From positions 1-37,966 of the forward strand of contig SXOA01000018.1 of NCBI GenBank assembly GCA_005778405.1: a DNA stretch of 37,966 nt, in the 5' to 3' direction. This document shows positions 25,330-34,440 of this stretch, in pieces. How positions within the stretch are numbered: position 1 is the stretch's first letter; each line of letters opens with the position of its first letter. A program made the position numbers and the translations under genes. The notes under the pieces were generated by a model. It was not told where the DNA came from, searched no databases, and saw only the letters and a list, made by a program, of their open reading frames with translations. This stretch comes from Planctomycetaceae bacterium. Its GTDB lineage: Bacteria; Planctomycetota; Planctomycetia; Pirellulales; Pirellulaceae.

Positions 25330-28300
25330 CGACCAGCATTTGGGCGTGCGACATAGCTGGCTCCAGCACGAGCAGCTTTTGCAGGATTTCGAAGCGGCCT
25401 GGCAGCGGCCTGGAGAGCCCGCGCTGGATGAATTCCTCGTTGGAAAAGAGTCGCCGCACCGGCCATATCTGCTCGCGGAGCTGATCAAGATCGACCTGGA
25501 GTGCCGCTGGCGGAGCGGCCGCCGAGCGCTGGCGGAGGATTACCTGGCCCGCTATCCGGAGCTTTGCGAGCGGGGCCAATTTCCGCGCGACCTGCTCCAC
25601 GAGGAGATTCGGGCGCGGCGCGATTGCGGTCAGGGCCCCACCTGGGAGGAGCTGGTTTCCCGATTTCCCGATCGCCAAAGGGAACTGAAAGAAACCTGGG
25701 GCCGTCGCGACGAAACCGGACCTGACGCGGGCAAGTCCCAGCACCAGCAGCCCCGCCACGACGAGCCGGCTCCGGGCAGACGTCTCGGCCGATATGAGCT
25801 GCGCGAGGAATTGGGGCGCGGGGCGTTCGCCAGGGTGTATCTCGCTTGGGATCCGCAATTGCGGCGCGACGTGGCGATCAAGGTTCCGCGGGCGGAATTC
25901 TTCGACGACGAGCTGCTCCGCGAACGCGTCGTCCGCGAAGCCCAAAGCGCCGCCCGGCTCCACCACCCGGCGATCGTCTCGATCCACGAAGTCGTGGCCG
26001 ATCAAGGGGGCACGTTCATCGTTTATGAATACGTTCCCGGACCAACGCTGGCGTGCTTGCTCCAGGAGACAACCCCCGCGCCTCGGCAGATCGCACAGTT
26101 TGTCGCTCGCGTGGCCGAGGCGTTGGACTACGCCCACCAGTGCGGCATCATTCACCGCGACGTGAAGCCGGCCAACGTGCTGATGGATCAGGACGGGGAG
26201 CCGATGCTGGCCGATTTTGGCCTGGCCCGACAGACCGGCAGCACGTCGCAGCTGACTCAGGAGGGGGACTTGCTGGGGACGCCAGCCTACATGGCTCCGG
26301 AGCAAGTCCGCGGCCAGCACGACGCCGTCGATGCCCGCAGCGACATCTATGGCCTGGGTGTGCTGCTCTACGAAGCGCTCGCCGGCCGGTTGCCATTTTC
26401 GGGCGGTGGCGTCAGCATCTTTCAGCAGATTTTGCACGATGAACCGCCGCCGCCGCGGGCCCTGCGGCCGTCGATTCCCGCTGATTTGCAGACGATCTGT
26501 CTCAAGGCTTTGGCGAAGGAGCCCAGCCGCCGTTATCAGACGGCTGGAGCGATGGCCGATGACTTACGGCGCTACTTGGAACACCGGCCGATCCTGGCGC
26601 GACGGATTGGACCCGCCGGACAATTGGTCCGTTGGTGTCGCCGCCAGCCGGCCCAAGCGGCGCTGGCCGTGGCACTCTTGGTCCTGACGGCCGGTGGCAT
26701 CACGGGTGGACTGTGGTATCAGCGGTCGCGCGCGGCGCGGACGGCGGAAATCCGCGGCGGCATCGAGCGGTCCTGGTCAGAGGCGAGCGCCCTGGCCAAG
26801 GAGGCGGCCCGCTTGCGGCATCAGCCGGCGGAGTGGCACGCACTCCTGGCAAGCTCGCTGCAGGCGCTGGAGCAGGCCGAGCACGCCGCGGCCGACAACA
26901 CCGCACGGGTCGACCGAGACCTGCGCGAGCGGCTGACCAAGTTACGGGTTGAAATCGACGCCGAGGAAAAGGACCGGCGGATGGTGGCTCGCCTGGACGA
27001 CATCTTGTATCACATGTCCGACATCGAGCGGGGAGGTGCCGGTTACGCCACGGTCGATTGTTTACCGGAATATGCCGCGGCCTTTCGTGATTATGGCGTG
27101 CCCGCCGCCGCCATCGAACCGGCCGCAGCCAGCCGGCTCATCGACGCGCGGCCCGCGGTCGTACGTGAGCAACTGTTGGCGGCCTTGTATTCGTGGCATG
27201 GCGTCCGCAGCGGGGTGCCTGAAAAGCCCGATGAGCTCGCCTGGCTGGGGCAACTACTGGCGGAGCTTCGTCCCGGCGCATGGGAAGAGAAGGTCGTGGC
27301 GGCCATGGCGGCGCGCGACAGCGCAGTACTCGAAGCGCTCGCAGCCGAGGCCGACCCGAGTGTGTACTCGCCTCGACTTTTGGATCGCCTGGCGGGGGCG
27401 CTCTGGCGGGAAAAAGCCAGCGCGTCGGCCATCCGCCTGTTGCGGCGCTCGCTCATCCACCACGCGAATGACTTCTGGCTCAACCACAACCTGGGCTCCA
27501 CGCTGGCAGGATCGGATCCACCGCAGCTCGACGAGGCAGTTCGATATTTCACCGCGGCGGCCGCACTGCGACCCGATGATGCAGGGGTCTTCTGCAATCT
27601 GGGGGTCCATCTTCATCAAGCCGGCCGCGTGGATGAGGCCGCGCTCTGCTACCAGAAGGCGATCAAGCTCAACCCAAAGTTGGCATTAGGTCATACGAAC
27701 CTGGCCAACATCCTGTGGGCCCAGGGGGATCTGGACGGAGCGATCGCCCAGTGCCGCCAGGCGGTAGCGGTGTCGCCAGATCTTCCCGTGACGCATTTCT
27801 CGCTGGGCATCGCCCTGTATCGAAAGGGGGACTTGGCGGGTGCGGCCACGGCCTACCGCCAGGCACTCAACCTCGATCCCAAGAACTCGCAGATTGAAAC
27901 CAACCTGGGGGTTGTCCAACAACTGCGGGGCGATTCCGTGGGCGCGATAGCCTCGCTTCGCAGCGCGATAAAGCACGATCCCCAGTTCGCCATGGCCCAT
28001 AACAACCTGGGAGAGGTATTAGTAGGGATCGGCGAAACGCCGGCGGCGGTCGCGGAGTTCCGCACGGCGATTGGGATCGACTCGAACTATGCCGAAGCCT
28101 GGTGCGGGTTGGGTCTGGCGCTCCGTGATCTTGGTCAGTTCGACGAGGCGCTCGCGGCCCTGCGCCGCGGTCACGAGTTGGGGAGTGCCAGGAAGTGGCA
28201 ACAGCCATCAGCCCATTGGGTTTCGGAATTGGAACGACTCGTGGAGTTGGCTCGCCGGCTGCCGCAGGTGGCGGAAGAGCCGACGGTCATTAAGCCCCAG

Positions 28301-28753
28301 GAGCTGGGCGAATTTGCACAGGTTTGTTACTACCAGCGGCAGTTCGGGCAGGCCGCTATGTTCTGGCAGCGAGCCCTGGCAGCCGAGCCGAGCGCGACAA
28401 GTCCGACCGCATCGATCCAGCGATACAACGCCGCCTGTGCCGCGGCGCTGGCCGGCTGCGGCCGGGGGCTCGACGCTCCGCCGCTCGATGGGGCCGCGAG
28501 GGCCGGCTGGCGGCGGCAAGCGATCGAGTGGCTCCAGGCCGAGTTGGCCGCCCACAAAGCAAATCTCTCGGCAGCCGACGCACCCCAGCGAACGGCAATT
28601 GCCAAAACTCTTGCCCATTGGCAAGGCGATCGCGATCTGGCCGGCCTGCGTGAGGATGCAGCACTTGTCGAGTTGGCAAGTGACGAGCAAGCCGCCTGCC
28701 GCGCCTTCTGGGCTGACGTGGCCAAGCAGCTCGCTCAGGCCAGCCAGCCGTAA
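25322..28753 (+). CDS. Membrane Ser/Thr protein kinase with TPR repeats
   Basis: The 1143-aa protein has an N-terminal helical region (1-150) common in planctomycete kinases of this type, then a Hanks-type kinase domain at about 158-425: glycine loop GRGAFARVY at 165-173, K187 in AIKV, HRDVKPANV at 278-286, DFG at 298-300, APE at 325-327. All catalytic residues are present. One TM helix follows (about 446-466). The C-terminal part has a coiled region (500-565) and about eight TPR units (roughly 700-960: for example GVHLHQAGRVDEAALCYQKA), presumably outside the membrane and binding partners. It overlaps the sigma factor gene by 8 bp and is probably part of its signalling chain. Confidence 0.96.
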   Translation: MVDDQHLGVRHSWLQHEQLLQDFEAAWQRPGEPALDEFLVGKESPHRPYLLAELIKIDLECRWRSGRRALAEDYLARYPELCERGQFPRDLLHEEIRARRDCGQGPTWEELVSRFPDRQRELKETWGRRDETGPDAGKSQHQQPRHDEPAPGRRLGRYELREELGRGAFARVYLAWDPQLRRDVAIKVPRAEFFDDELLRERVVREAQSAARLHHPAIVSIHEVVADQGGTFIVYEYVPGPTLACLLQETTPAPRQIAQFVARVAEALDYAHQCGIIHRDVKPANVLMDQDGEPMLADFGLARQTGSTSQLTQEGDLLGTPAYMAPEQVRGQHDAVDARSDIYGLGVLLYEALAGRLPFSGGGVSIFQQILHDEPPPPRALRPSIPADLQTICLKALAKEPSRRYQTAGAMADDLRRYLEHRPILARRIGPAGQLVRWCRRQPAQAALAVALLVLTAGGITGGLWYQRSRAARTAEIRGGIERSWSEASALAKEAARLRHQPAEWHALLASSLQALEQAEHAAADNTARVDRDLRERLTKLRVEIDAEEKDRRMVARLDDILYHMSDIERGGAGYATVDCLPEYAAAFRDYGVPAAAIEPAAASRLIDARPAVVREQLLAALYSWHGVRSGVPEKPDELAWLGQLLAELRPGAWEEKVVAAMAARDSAVLEALAAEADPSVYSPRLLDRLAGALWREKASASAIRLLRRSLIHHANDFWLNHNLGSTLAGSDPPQLDEAVRYFTAAAALRPDDAGVFCNLGVHLHQAGRVDEAALCYQKAIKLNPKLALGHTNLANILWAQGDLDGAIAQCRQAVAVSPDLPVTHFSLGIALYRKGDLAGAATAYRQALNLDPKNSQIETNLGVVQQLRGDSVGAIASLRSAIKHDPQFAMAHNNLGEVLVGIGETPAAVAEFRTAIGIDSNYAEAWCGLGLALRDLGQFDEALAALRRGHELGSARKWQQPSAHWVSELERLVELARRLPQVAEEPTVIKPQELGEFAQVCYYQRQFGQAAMFWQRALAAEPSATSPTASIQRYNAACAAALAGCGRGLDAPPLDGAARAGWRRQAIEWLQAELAAHKANLSAADAPQRTAIAKTLAHWQGDRDLAGLREDAALVELASDEQAACRAFWADVAKQLAQASQP

Positions 28754-28901
28754 ACGGGCCGCCAAATCGCTAATTTCTTCCTCTGGCGCGGATATTTGTG
28801 GCATTTTCTTGTCACCATGGGAGCGGAAAAGTTGCTGTTCTTAGTAGAGACCGATGTTCGCACAAGCGGTTTCGCACACCAGCACCCCAGAGGATTGAGC
28901 C

Positions 28902-31514
28902 ATGTTTCCGATCTTCTCCATTTTCGGAACTCCCCGCCGCCGTCGCAATTTGCCGCAGCGCCGGCGGTCATCGCGCCGCCTGAACGGCGAACGCCTGGAA
29001 GCACGCAGCCTTCTGGCCATCGCCGCGCCGGGCCTGGAAGTCACCACCTACTTTTCCTACACGGGCGCTGCCGTCAACGGACCGACGGACATGGCCTTGG
29101 GCCAAGGCGGGCAATTCAGCGACGACTTGTATTTCACCGACAACAGTGTCCGTCGGGTTTACCGGCTCAACGACGCCAATGACGACCACGATGCCACGGA
29201 CGCCAGCGAAGGAACTTTGTTGTATCAGTTCCCGATCGGCAGCGTCGATCGTCCGCAGAACCTGATCTTCGGCAATGGGGTCGGCGCCTGGGGCAATGAA
29301 ATGTACCTGGTGGACGACGGCCCGAACCTGATGTTTCGGGTCTCGGACAACACCGGCTCGTTGGTCATCAGTACGTTCGCCAACTTCAACATCTTCGGGA
29401 TCCCGACGCCCACCGGCGCCGCTTACACGCCGGACGGACAGTTCATGCTGGTCAGCGATTGTCAGAACTTCACCGTTTTCGGCGGGGGGAGTGATGGCAG
29501 GATTTACCGCGTCAGCCAAACTGGCGCGTTGACCCTCTGGGCGACTGGCGGCAACTTGCCCAACGGCCTGTGGGACAACAATAGCCATGTCGACATGACC
29601 TCCGACGGGTGGTACACGGTCGGCCATGCGGCGATCGGCGCTTCCACCGGTCCTCATCAGACCGTGCAATTCCGCGACAACAACGCCGACGGCGATGCGC
29701 TCGACGCTGGCGAGGCACGCATTCTGATCGGCTCCAACGTCCCGAGTGTTAACAAGAGAATCTTTGCGCTGGATGACCACGATGTCCTTTACATCTCCGG
29801 CGGTACGAAAGTATTCCGCCTGGAAGACCTCAACCACGACGGCGACTACTACGACACTGCCGCCGCCGCCTTTGATCCAGATGAGTCCACAGTGGTCCTC
29901 GACGCGGTCGCGGGCAATGTGTCCGCGTTACGGTTCGGACCGGATGGCGCCTTATACGTCGGTGCTCGCGAGACTGCTACGCTTGGGCGCGTCTACCGGC
30001 TGGCCGATGCCAACGACCCGCCCACCGCCAACCCGGGCGGCCCGTACTCGGTTCCTGAAGGGGGCAGCATCAGCCTCAACGGTGCCGGCTCCAGCGATCC
30101 CGACGGCTCCGTGGCAATCTATGAATGGGACTTTGATTATGGCGATCCGACCTTTAACGTGGACGCCACCGGTGCCGCGCCAGCCTTCAGCGCCGCCGTC
30201 CTCGATGGTCTCTCCAGCCGAACGATCGCCCTGCGCGTGATCGACAACCTGGGAGCTATCAGCAGCATCGTCACGACGACGGTTGAGATCACGAATGCCG
30301 CTCCCGCCATCTCCTCGGTCAGCAACGACGGTCCGGTCGATGAAAACAGTCCTGTCCTGGTGACCGTCGCTGCCACCGATCCCGCCAGCAGCAACGACCC
30401 GCTGATGTACGAGTTCGATTTCGACAACAACGGCGTGTTCGAAGTCGGCCCGCAGGCCGGAAATTCGGCCACGCACACGTTCGCCGACGACGGCAGTTAC
30501 CTCGTCAACGTCCGTGTCACCGACGGCGATGGCGGCGAAGACCTGAGCTCGACCACGGTCACGGTTGAAAATGTCGATCCCTACATCGACTCGGTCAGCA
30601 ACGACGGCCCGGTCGATGAAAGCAGCCCCGTCCTGGTGTCCGTCACGGCCAGCGATCCCGCCGGCAGCGATGATCCGCTGATGTACGAGTTCGATTTCGA
30701 CGACAACGGCGTGTTCGAAGTCGGCCCGCAGGCCAGAAATTCGGCCACGCACACGTTCGCCGACGACGGCAGTTACACGGTCCACGTCCGTGTCACCGAT
30801 GGTGATGGCGGCGAAGACCTGAGTTCGATCACGGTTACGGTCGACAATGTCGCGCCCACCGGCGCTGCCGACCAGGCCACGGTGTCCGTCATTGCCGGCG
30901 TCACGGCGAGCAACACCGGCACGTATAGCGATCCGGCCGATCCGGTCGACCTTTCAGCGTCCGTCGGCACGGTCATCGACACCGGCGACGGCGCCTGGAG
31001 CTGGTCATGGCCGACGATTCCGGGCGGCAGCCAGACTGTGACCATCTACGGCGACGACGGGGCGGGCATCGTGGCCATCGCCAGCTTCAATCTCGTCGTC
31101 AACAATATCCAGGCCGTCGCGTTCCAAATCGGGCCGGGACAGATCAACCTCAATGGCAATGGCGTCTTCCCAGTCACGATACTATCCACGCCCAGTTTTT
31201 TGGTCACCAATTTGGATGTGGCCACGCTGCGGCTCTCCGGCTCGGCCGCGGTGCATCGCTCCTTCAGCGATCTGGACAACGACGGCGATCTGGACCTGAC
31301 GTTGCACTTCCGCCGCCAGGACTTCGTGGACGAATATGCCGCCGCGCTCCTGGCCGATCTCGCCGACGGCACCCTCGACAGCAATCACCAAAACGTGGAA
31401 CTGACTCTTACCGGCAAGACCACGAGCGGCGCGGACATCCTCGGTGCCGCAATGGTCGATATGTTCATGACCGGCAAGAAGCTGGAGGAACTGCTCGACT
31501 CCTTGGGCTATTGA
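28902..31514 (+). CDS. Large secreted propeller/PKD-repeat protein
   Basis: The 870-aa protein begins with an Arg-rich stretch and ERLEARSLLA, the planctomycete N-terminal motif linked to export of cell-surface proteins. Residues about 40-370 look like a beta-propeller with D-rich loops (NDANDDHDATDASEG, DNNADGDALDAGE). A PKD-like domain follows (372-465, GGPYSVPEGGSISLNGAGSS), then two near-identical PKD/cadherin-like repeats of 92 aa (473-564, 565-650) and a further Ig-like block. The last 130 residues hold a NGNGVFPVTILSTPSF motif and DLDNDGDLDL, a calcium-binding-type loop. Probably a secreted or surface adhesion protein; no enzyme motif. AGAGGA (28889-28894) lies 7 bp before the ATG. Confidence 0.88.
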   Translation: MFPIFSIFGTPRRRRNLPQRRRSSRRLNGERLEARSLLAIAAPGLEVTTYFSYTGAAVNGPTDMALGQGGQFSDDLYFTDNSVRRVYRLNDANDDHDATDASEGTLLYQFPIGSVDRPQNLIFGNGVGAWGNEMYLVDDGPNLMFRVSDNTGSLVISTFANFNIFGIPTPTGAAYTPDGQFMLVSDCQNFTVFGGGSDGRIYRVSQTGALTLWATGGNLPNGLWDNNSHVDMTSDGWYTVGHAAIGASTGPHQTVQFRDNNADGDALDAGEARILIGSNVPSVNKRIFALDDHDVLYISGGTKVFRLEDLNHDGDYYDTAAAAFDPDESTVVLDAVAGNVSALRFGPDGALYVGARETATLGRVYRLADANDPPTANPGGPYSVPEGGSISLNGAGSSDPDGSVAIYEWDFDYGDPTFNVDATGAAPAFSAAVLDGLSSRTIALRVIDNLGAISSIVTTTVEITNAAPAISSVSNDGPVDENSPVLVTVAATDPASSNDPLMYEFDFDNNGVFEVGPQAGNSATHTFADDGSYLVNVRVTDGDGGEDLSSTTVTVENVDPYIDSVSNDGPVDESSPVLVSVTASDPAGSDDPLMYEFDFDDNGVFEVGPQARNSATHTFADDGSYTVHVRVTDGDGGEDLSSITVTVDNVAPTGAADQATVSVIAGVTASNTGTYSDPADPVDLSASVGTVIDTGDGAWSWSWPTIPGGSQTVTIYGDDGAGIVAIASFNLVVNNIQAVAFQIGPGQINLNGNGVFPVTILSTPSFLVTNLDVATLRLSGSAAVHRSFSDLDNDGDLDLTLHFRRQDFVDEYAAALLADLADGTLDSNHQNVELTLTGKTTSGADILGAAMVDMFMTGKKLEELLDSLGY
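30321..30850 (+). repeat. Tandem duplication with a 276-bp period inside the secreted protein gene
   Basis: The unit 30321-30596 is followed by 30597 to about 30850. Both begin AGCAACGACGG and contain the same CTGATGTACGAGTTCGAT and GAAGTCGGCCCGCAGGCC text. By eye, about nine bases in ten agree, including synonymous positions, so the duplication is recent or maintained by gene conversion. Each encodes one 92-aa PKD/cadherin-like unit. Confidence 0.85.
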
Positions 31515-31729
31515 GCAGGCGGTCGGCACCCTGGCCGCGGGCGCTACTTCCTCAGCATCTCATTGAGCGCCTGGGCCACTCCATGCGGGTCGCAACTGAG
31601 CCAGCGGCACCAAGTCTTTCATGATCGAGAACCGCCGGGCGCTCCACAAGGCACTTCAGCCGCACCACGTCCGCGACCTGAAGGGCTGGTGGCTTGCACT
31701 TTCAGGATCATTCCCAACGCCTGGCGAAG

Positions 31730-32179
31730 CTATCTTTTCGGCGAGAATTCCGTGGCGGTCATATAGACGCTTTCGACTTTCTCGACGATCTTGCCATCCT
31801 TTTCGGAGGCGTCGCGGGCCTTGTGCCAATCGGGATCGGTGCGGAAGGCGTCCCAGGATTTCTTGGCCGCGATGGCACTGTCGTGGGAGACGACGTAGAT
31901 CAGCACGTGGTCCTTTTGCTTGGGGTCGGTCGGGGTCCAGTACATTTCGTTTTTCATGCCGTGTTTCTCGAACAGCTTCAGCGTGTGGTCCTTGAACCGC
32001 TTGTGCAAAGCTTCCAGCCGGCCGGGCAGGCAGTAATAGGTCCGCAACTCATAAACACGTTCTCCCTTTGCGATATCCCCAATCACTTTTTCCTCCCCGG
32101 CAGTTTGACCCGCCCAAAATGCTCCCGCCACGGCGGCCATAAGAACGACGCCCATCGACCAGTTCACGCTCTGCGACAT
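31730..32179 (-). CDS. NIPSNAP family protein, exported
   Basis: The 149-aa protein has an N-terminal signal or anchor (about 8-27). The rest matches the NIPSNAP ferredoxin-like fold: VYELRTYYCLPGRLEALHKRF at 42-62, MYWTPTDPKQKDHVLIYVV, and WDAFRTDPDWHKARD. Function of NIPSNAP proteins in bacteria is not established. AGGAG with 7 bp spacing supports the ATG at 32179. The 215 bp between its stop and the end of the upstream PKD protein hold no recognisable gene. Confidence 0.92.
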   Translation of the reverse strand: MSQSVNWSMGVVLMAAVAGAFWAGQTAGEEKVIGDIAKGERVYELRTYYCLPGRLEALHKRFKDHTLKLFEKHGMKNEMYWTPTDPKQKDHVLIYVVSHDSAIAAKKSWDAFRTDPDWHKARDASEKDGKIVEKVESVYMTATEFSPKR

Positions 32180-32378
32180 TGCCAGCTCCTGAAGAAAGTT
32201 GTTCTGGATGAGGGTAATAAATGGTGGTTGAAAACTTGCCCAGCAAGCTGAACCCGCAGCAGCTTTCCGGGCTCCTCAGATTAGCGGATGGATGAGCCGG
32301 CATCATCCCCCGTCTTCCCCCGAGAAGGCGTAACCCAGGGAGGTGGGTGCGTCACCGACAGTGGTTCCGCCACTGCCC

Positions 32379-32407
32379 TTGACCGCCGTAAGCCCAAGGC
32401 GTAACGT
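32379..32407 (+). promoter_or_regulatory. Candidate promoter for tRNA-Gln
   Basis: TTGACC (32379-32384) and TAACGT (32402-32407) are 17 bp apart, placing transcription start near 32414, about 9 bp before the tRNA. The -10 matches consensus at few positions. Support comes mainly from spacing and position. Confidence 0.35.
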
Positions 32408-32422
32408 ATTTTAAGACAGCCC

Positions 32423-32493
32423 TGACCCCTAGTGTAATGGTAGCACGACTGACTCTGAATCAGTTAGTCAAGGTTCAAATCCTTGGGGGTCAA
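32423..32493 (+). tRNA. tRNA-Gln (anticodon CTG)
   Basis: The cloverleaf folds fully: acceptor TGACCCC with GGGGTCA, D arm with AATGGTAG loop, anticodon stem ACTGA/TCAGT around CTCTGAA (anticodon CTG, reads CAG), T arm CAAGG/CCTTG around TTCAAAT, discriminator A. CCA is not encoded. It reads toward the 3' end of the LarA-like gene on the other strand, 19 bp away. Confidence 0.95.
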
Positions 32494-32512
32494 CTTCTTT
32501 GGAAGTATTGAC

Positions 32513-33775
32513 TTAGACGTGGTCCGGCAGATTCCCCGCGGCGTCGAACGGCATCGGCCGCGGCTCTTTGAGGATGGTGAGGTCGGGGCGCTCGCGGGCT
32601 TCGTTGTAATACGCGGCAGAGCATTCGACCTCGGAGACTTCCAGCGTGTTGTGGATCCACATCAGCTTCGCGTCCGGCGGCTCGGTGAGGCCGATGGTGG
32701 GGAAGGCGACGTCGAGGATTTCGCGGTCGGTGGGGTAGTCGAGCGGGATCATGGCGGCGACGGGGTGGCCGCCGGTCAGGCAGTTGATTCGCGTGATCTT
32801 CTTGTCCATCTCCTCCACCAGGCGGGTGCGGCAGAACTCGGCCATGCCAATGCCGGTGGCATTGCCGTGCGTCGCCTCCGTCAGCCCGCGGACGATGAGC
32901 CGCTTGACCTTGGGCCATTCCCCTTCGACGGCGGCGTGGTCGTTGTACTTGCGGCCGATGACGTTGGTGTCCATACCGGTGCCGCTGATGTTTTTCCCCA
33001 TTTCGTCGATCAGCAGGATGTCGGCCGTCTTGAACGGCAGCCGGGGAATCCAGGCCTTGGCCAAGACGAGCAGCTCTTTCTCCCGCTCTTCGAACTCGTG
33101 CGGAGCGACGGCCCGGATAAGAGCCGTTTGATCGTAGGCGTTTTCGACAACGCCGATGCCCGCGACGATGCGGCACTTGGACAGAACCTCGCGAGCGACC
33201 GAGCGGATGATCTGCCCGAAGCTGTAGTTCATGATCGCCCGGTGATAGATTTTGGCCCCTTCGAATTTCCCCAGGCCGATCAGCATCATCTTCATCAGGC
33301 CGCTTTCAATGTCTCCGGCAAACCCGGTGTGCGGCTTGACGCGGCCGACGACCAGAACGTGGTTGGCACCGAAGGCGTGCTTGTCGAAATGGACGGGAAA
33401 GCCTTCCGAAGCCTGGCAGACGACGACCGTCTCCATGCTGGCCCGAATCGGGCAGCCCATCGCCGCCTCGGTCACGCCGTAGCCTTCAATCAGCTCGCGC
33501 TGTCCTTCCGCTGTGCCGCCGCCGTGGCTCCCCATCGCCGGCACGATGAACGGCTTGGCGCCGAGTCTTTTGAAGTGCTCGACCGCGGCTTTAATGATGA
33601 TGGCAATGTTTGCCACTCCGCGGCTGCCGCAGGTGATGGCGACGGATTCACCCTGCTTGATCCGCCGGCCCAGTTCCAGCCGGGAGAGCTCTGTTTCGAC
33701 AGTGCTGGGGATGTCATTGACCGTTTGGGAATCGAAGGTCTGGCGGACGCGGAAGAGAAGGGGGTATTGGGACAT
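32513..33775 (-). CDS. LarA-like protein (lactate racemase domain, DUF2088)
   Basis: The 420-aa cytoplasmic protein has the two-domain layout of the LarA/DUF2088 family: an N-terminal part with ITCGSRGVANIAIIIKAAVE and VPAMGSHGGGTAEGQ, and a central GRVKPHTGFAGDIESGLMK (K likely equivalent to the cofactor-bearing Lys) with GAKIYH. Lactate racemase LarA uses a nickel-pincer cofactor made by LarB, LarE and LarC; none of those genes is in the window, and the LarA DHTRP motif is not seen. So the racemase reaction is not assigned; it could be another alpha-hydroxyacid epimerase. It starts 21 bp after the antitoxin-like gene stop, probably one transcript. Confidence 0.8.
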   Translation of the reverse strand: MSQYPLLFRVRQTFDSQTVNDIPSTVETELSRLELGRRIKQGESVAITCGSRGVANIAIIIKAAVEHFKRLGAKPFIVPAMGSHGGGTAEGQRELIEGYGVTEAAMGCPIRASMETVVVCQASEGFPVHFDKHAFGANHVLVVGRVKPHTGFAGDIESGLMKMMLIGLGKFEGAKIYHRAIMNYSFGQIIRSVAREVLSKCRIVAGIGVVENAYDQTALIRAVAPHEFEEREKELLVLAKAWIPRLPFKTADILLIDEMGKNISGTGMDTNVIGRKYNDHAAVEGEWPKVKRLIVRGLTEATHGNATGIGMAEFCRTRLVEEMDKKITRINCLTGGHPVAAMIPLDYPTDREILDVAFPTIGLTEPPDAKLMWIHNTLEVSEVECSAAYYNEARERPDLTILKEPRPMPFDAAGNLPDHV

Positions 33776-33796
33776 GGTTTTGTGATTAGGCGGGCA

Positions 33797-34030
33797 TTAG
33801 AGAGGATCGGTGATTCCGTACTTGGCGAAAACTTCTTCGGCGGGAATCGTGGCGGCTTCACCATTTTCAATGGCGGCTGCGCGGCGGTGAATCTCGCCCA
33901 AAATGTCGTCATCAATAACTTGTTCCGTTGATTCCAGGCTGCGGAGGAGCAAAGTCAGCAACTCCTCTCGCTCCTCGGGCGGCAAGGAGAGGGCGGTTTC
34001 GTAGATGGGATTGGTAGAGAGAGAGGACAT
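33797..34030 (-). CDS. Addiction-module antitoxin-like protein, unpaired
   Basis: The 77-aa protein matches the putative addiction module component family: IYETALSLPPEEREELLTLL near the start, LLRSLES, and the C-terminal IHRRAAAIENGEAATIPAEEVF. Family members often stand upstream of a RelE/ParE toxin gene. Here the next gene on the strand is the LarA-like protein, so no toxin is visible. AGAGG lies upstream of the ATG. It may be a solitary regulator or a relic. Confidence 0.85.
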   Translation of the reverse strand: MSSLSTNPIYETALSLPPEEREELLTLLLRSLESTEQVIDDDILGEIHRRAAAIENGEAATIPAEEVFAKYGITDPL

Positions 34031-34134
34031 GGAGACTGCGCCTCTTGGGAGTTGAAGCGTACTTCCCGTAGTCTAAGCGATTTCCCCCACTGGGCCAAAT
34101 GCTCCTTTCCGACAGGTAGAATGGTCGAATGGAA

Positions 34135-34389
34135 ATGAACCCCTACGAATCGCCGCAGGCAACTACGCCGGCCATTCCGGGAAAACTTCGCCGGATTGCA
34201 GGTTACTTGCTCTTTGTCCCCGGTCTCGTTCTGTTTTGTCGCATCAGTTGGATTGCTATTACATGGACGAATTTTAGCGAAGAAGAAACCAACCGAACCC
34301 GCGTGTTATTTGTCCTGAGCACTGCCATGCTCGTGGCGGGTAGCGGATTTCTTTTTTGGTCAAAGCGAGTGGCGCGGCAGAATAGTTAG
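34135..34389 (+). CDS. Small two-TM membrane protein, MNPYESP type
   Basis: The protein starts MNPYESPQATTP, an N-terminal motif shared by many small planctomycete membrane proteins; the ATG at 34135 is chosen for this motif over the in-frame ATG at 34129. It is 84 aa with two membrane segments (about 22-45, LLFVPGLVLFCRISWIAI, and 62-77, VLFVLSTAMLVAGSGFLFW). No enzyme motif. Function unknown. It stands alone between the divergent antitoxin-like gene and the serine hydrolase. Confidence 0.75.
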   Translation: MNPYESPQATTPAIPGKLRRIAGYLLFVPGLVLFCRISWIAITWTNFSEEETNRTRVLFVLSTAMLVAGSGFLFWSKRVARQNS

Positions 34390-34440
34390 TCATCAGTATT
34401 CGCAAACAAGATTTACTCGTTCCTTTCGGGCTCACAAGTC

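Noticed and set aside
25136..26437. A 433-codon minus-strand open frame over the sigma factor and kinase
   Set aside because: Antisense of the Hanks kinase, whose catalytic motifs are all in the plus frame; high GC makes such shadows common.
32494..32507. ACTTC/GAAGT mini-hairpin after the tRNA as a terminator
   Set aside because: Only a 5-bp stem with no T-run.
32483..33931. A 482-codon plus-strand open frame opposite the LarA-like gene
   Set aside because: Antisense shadow of a gene with clear family motifs; it even runs through the antitoxin-like gene and starts inside the tRNA.
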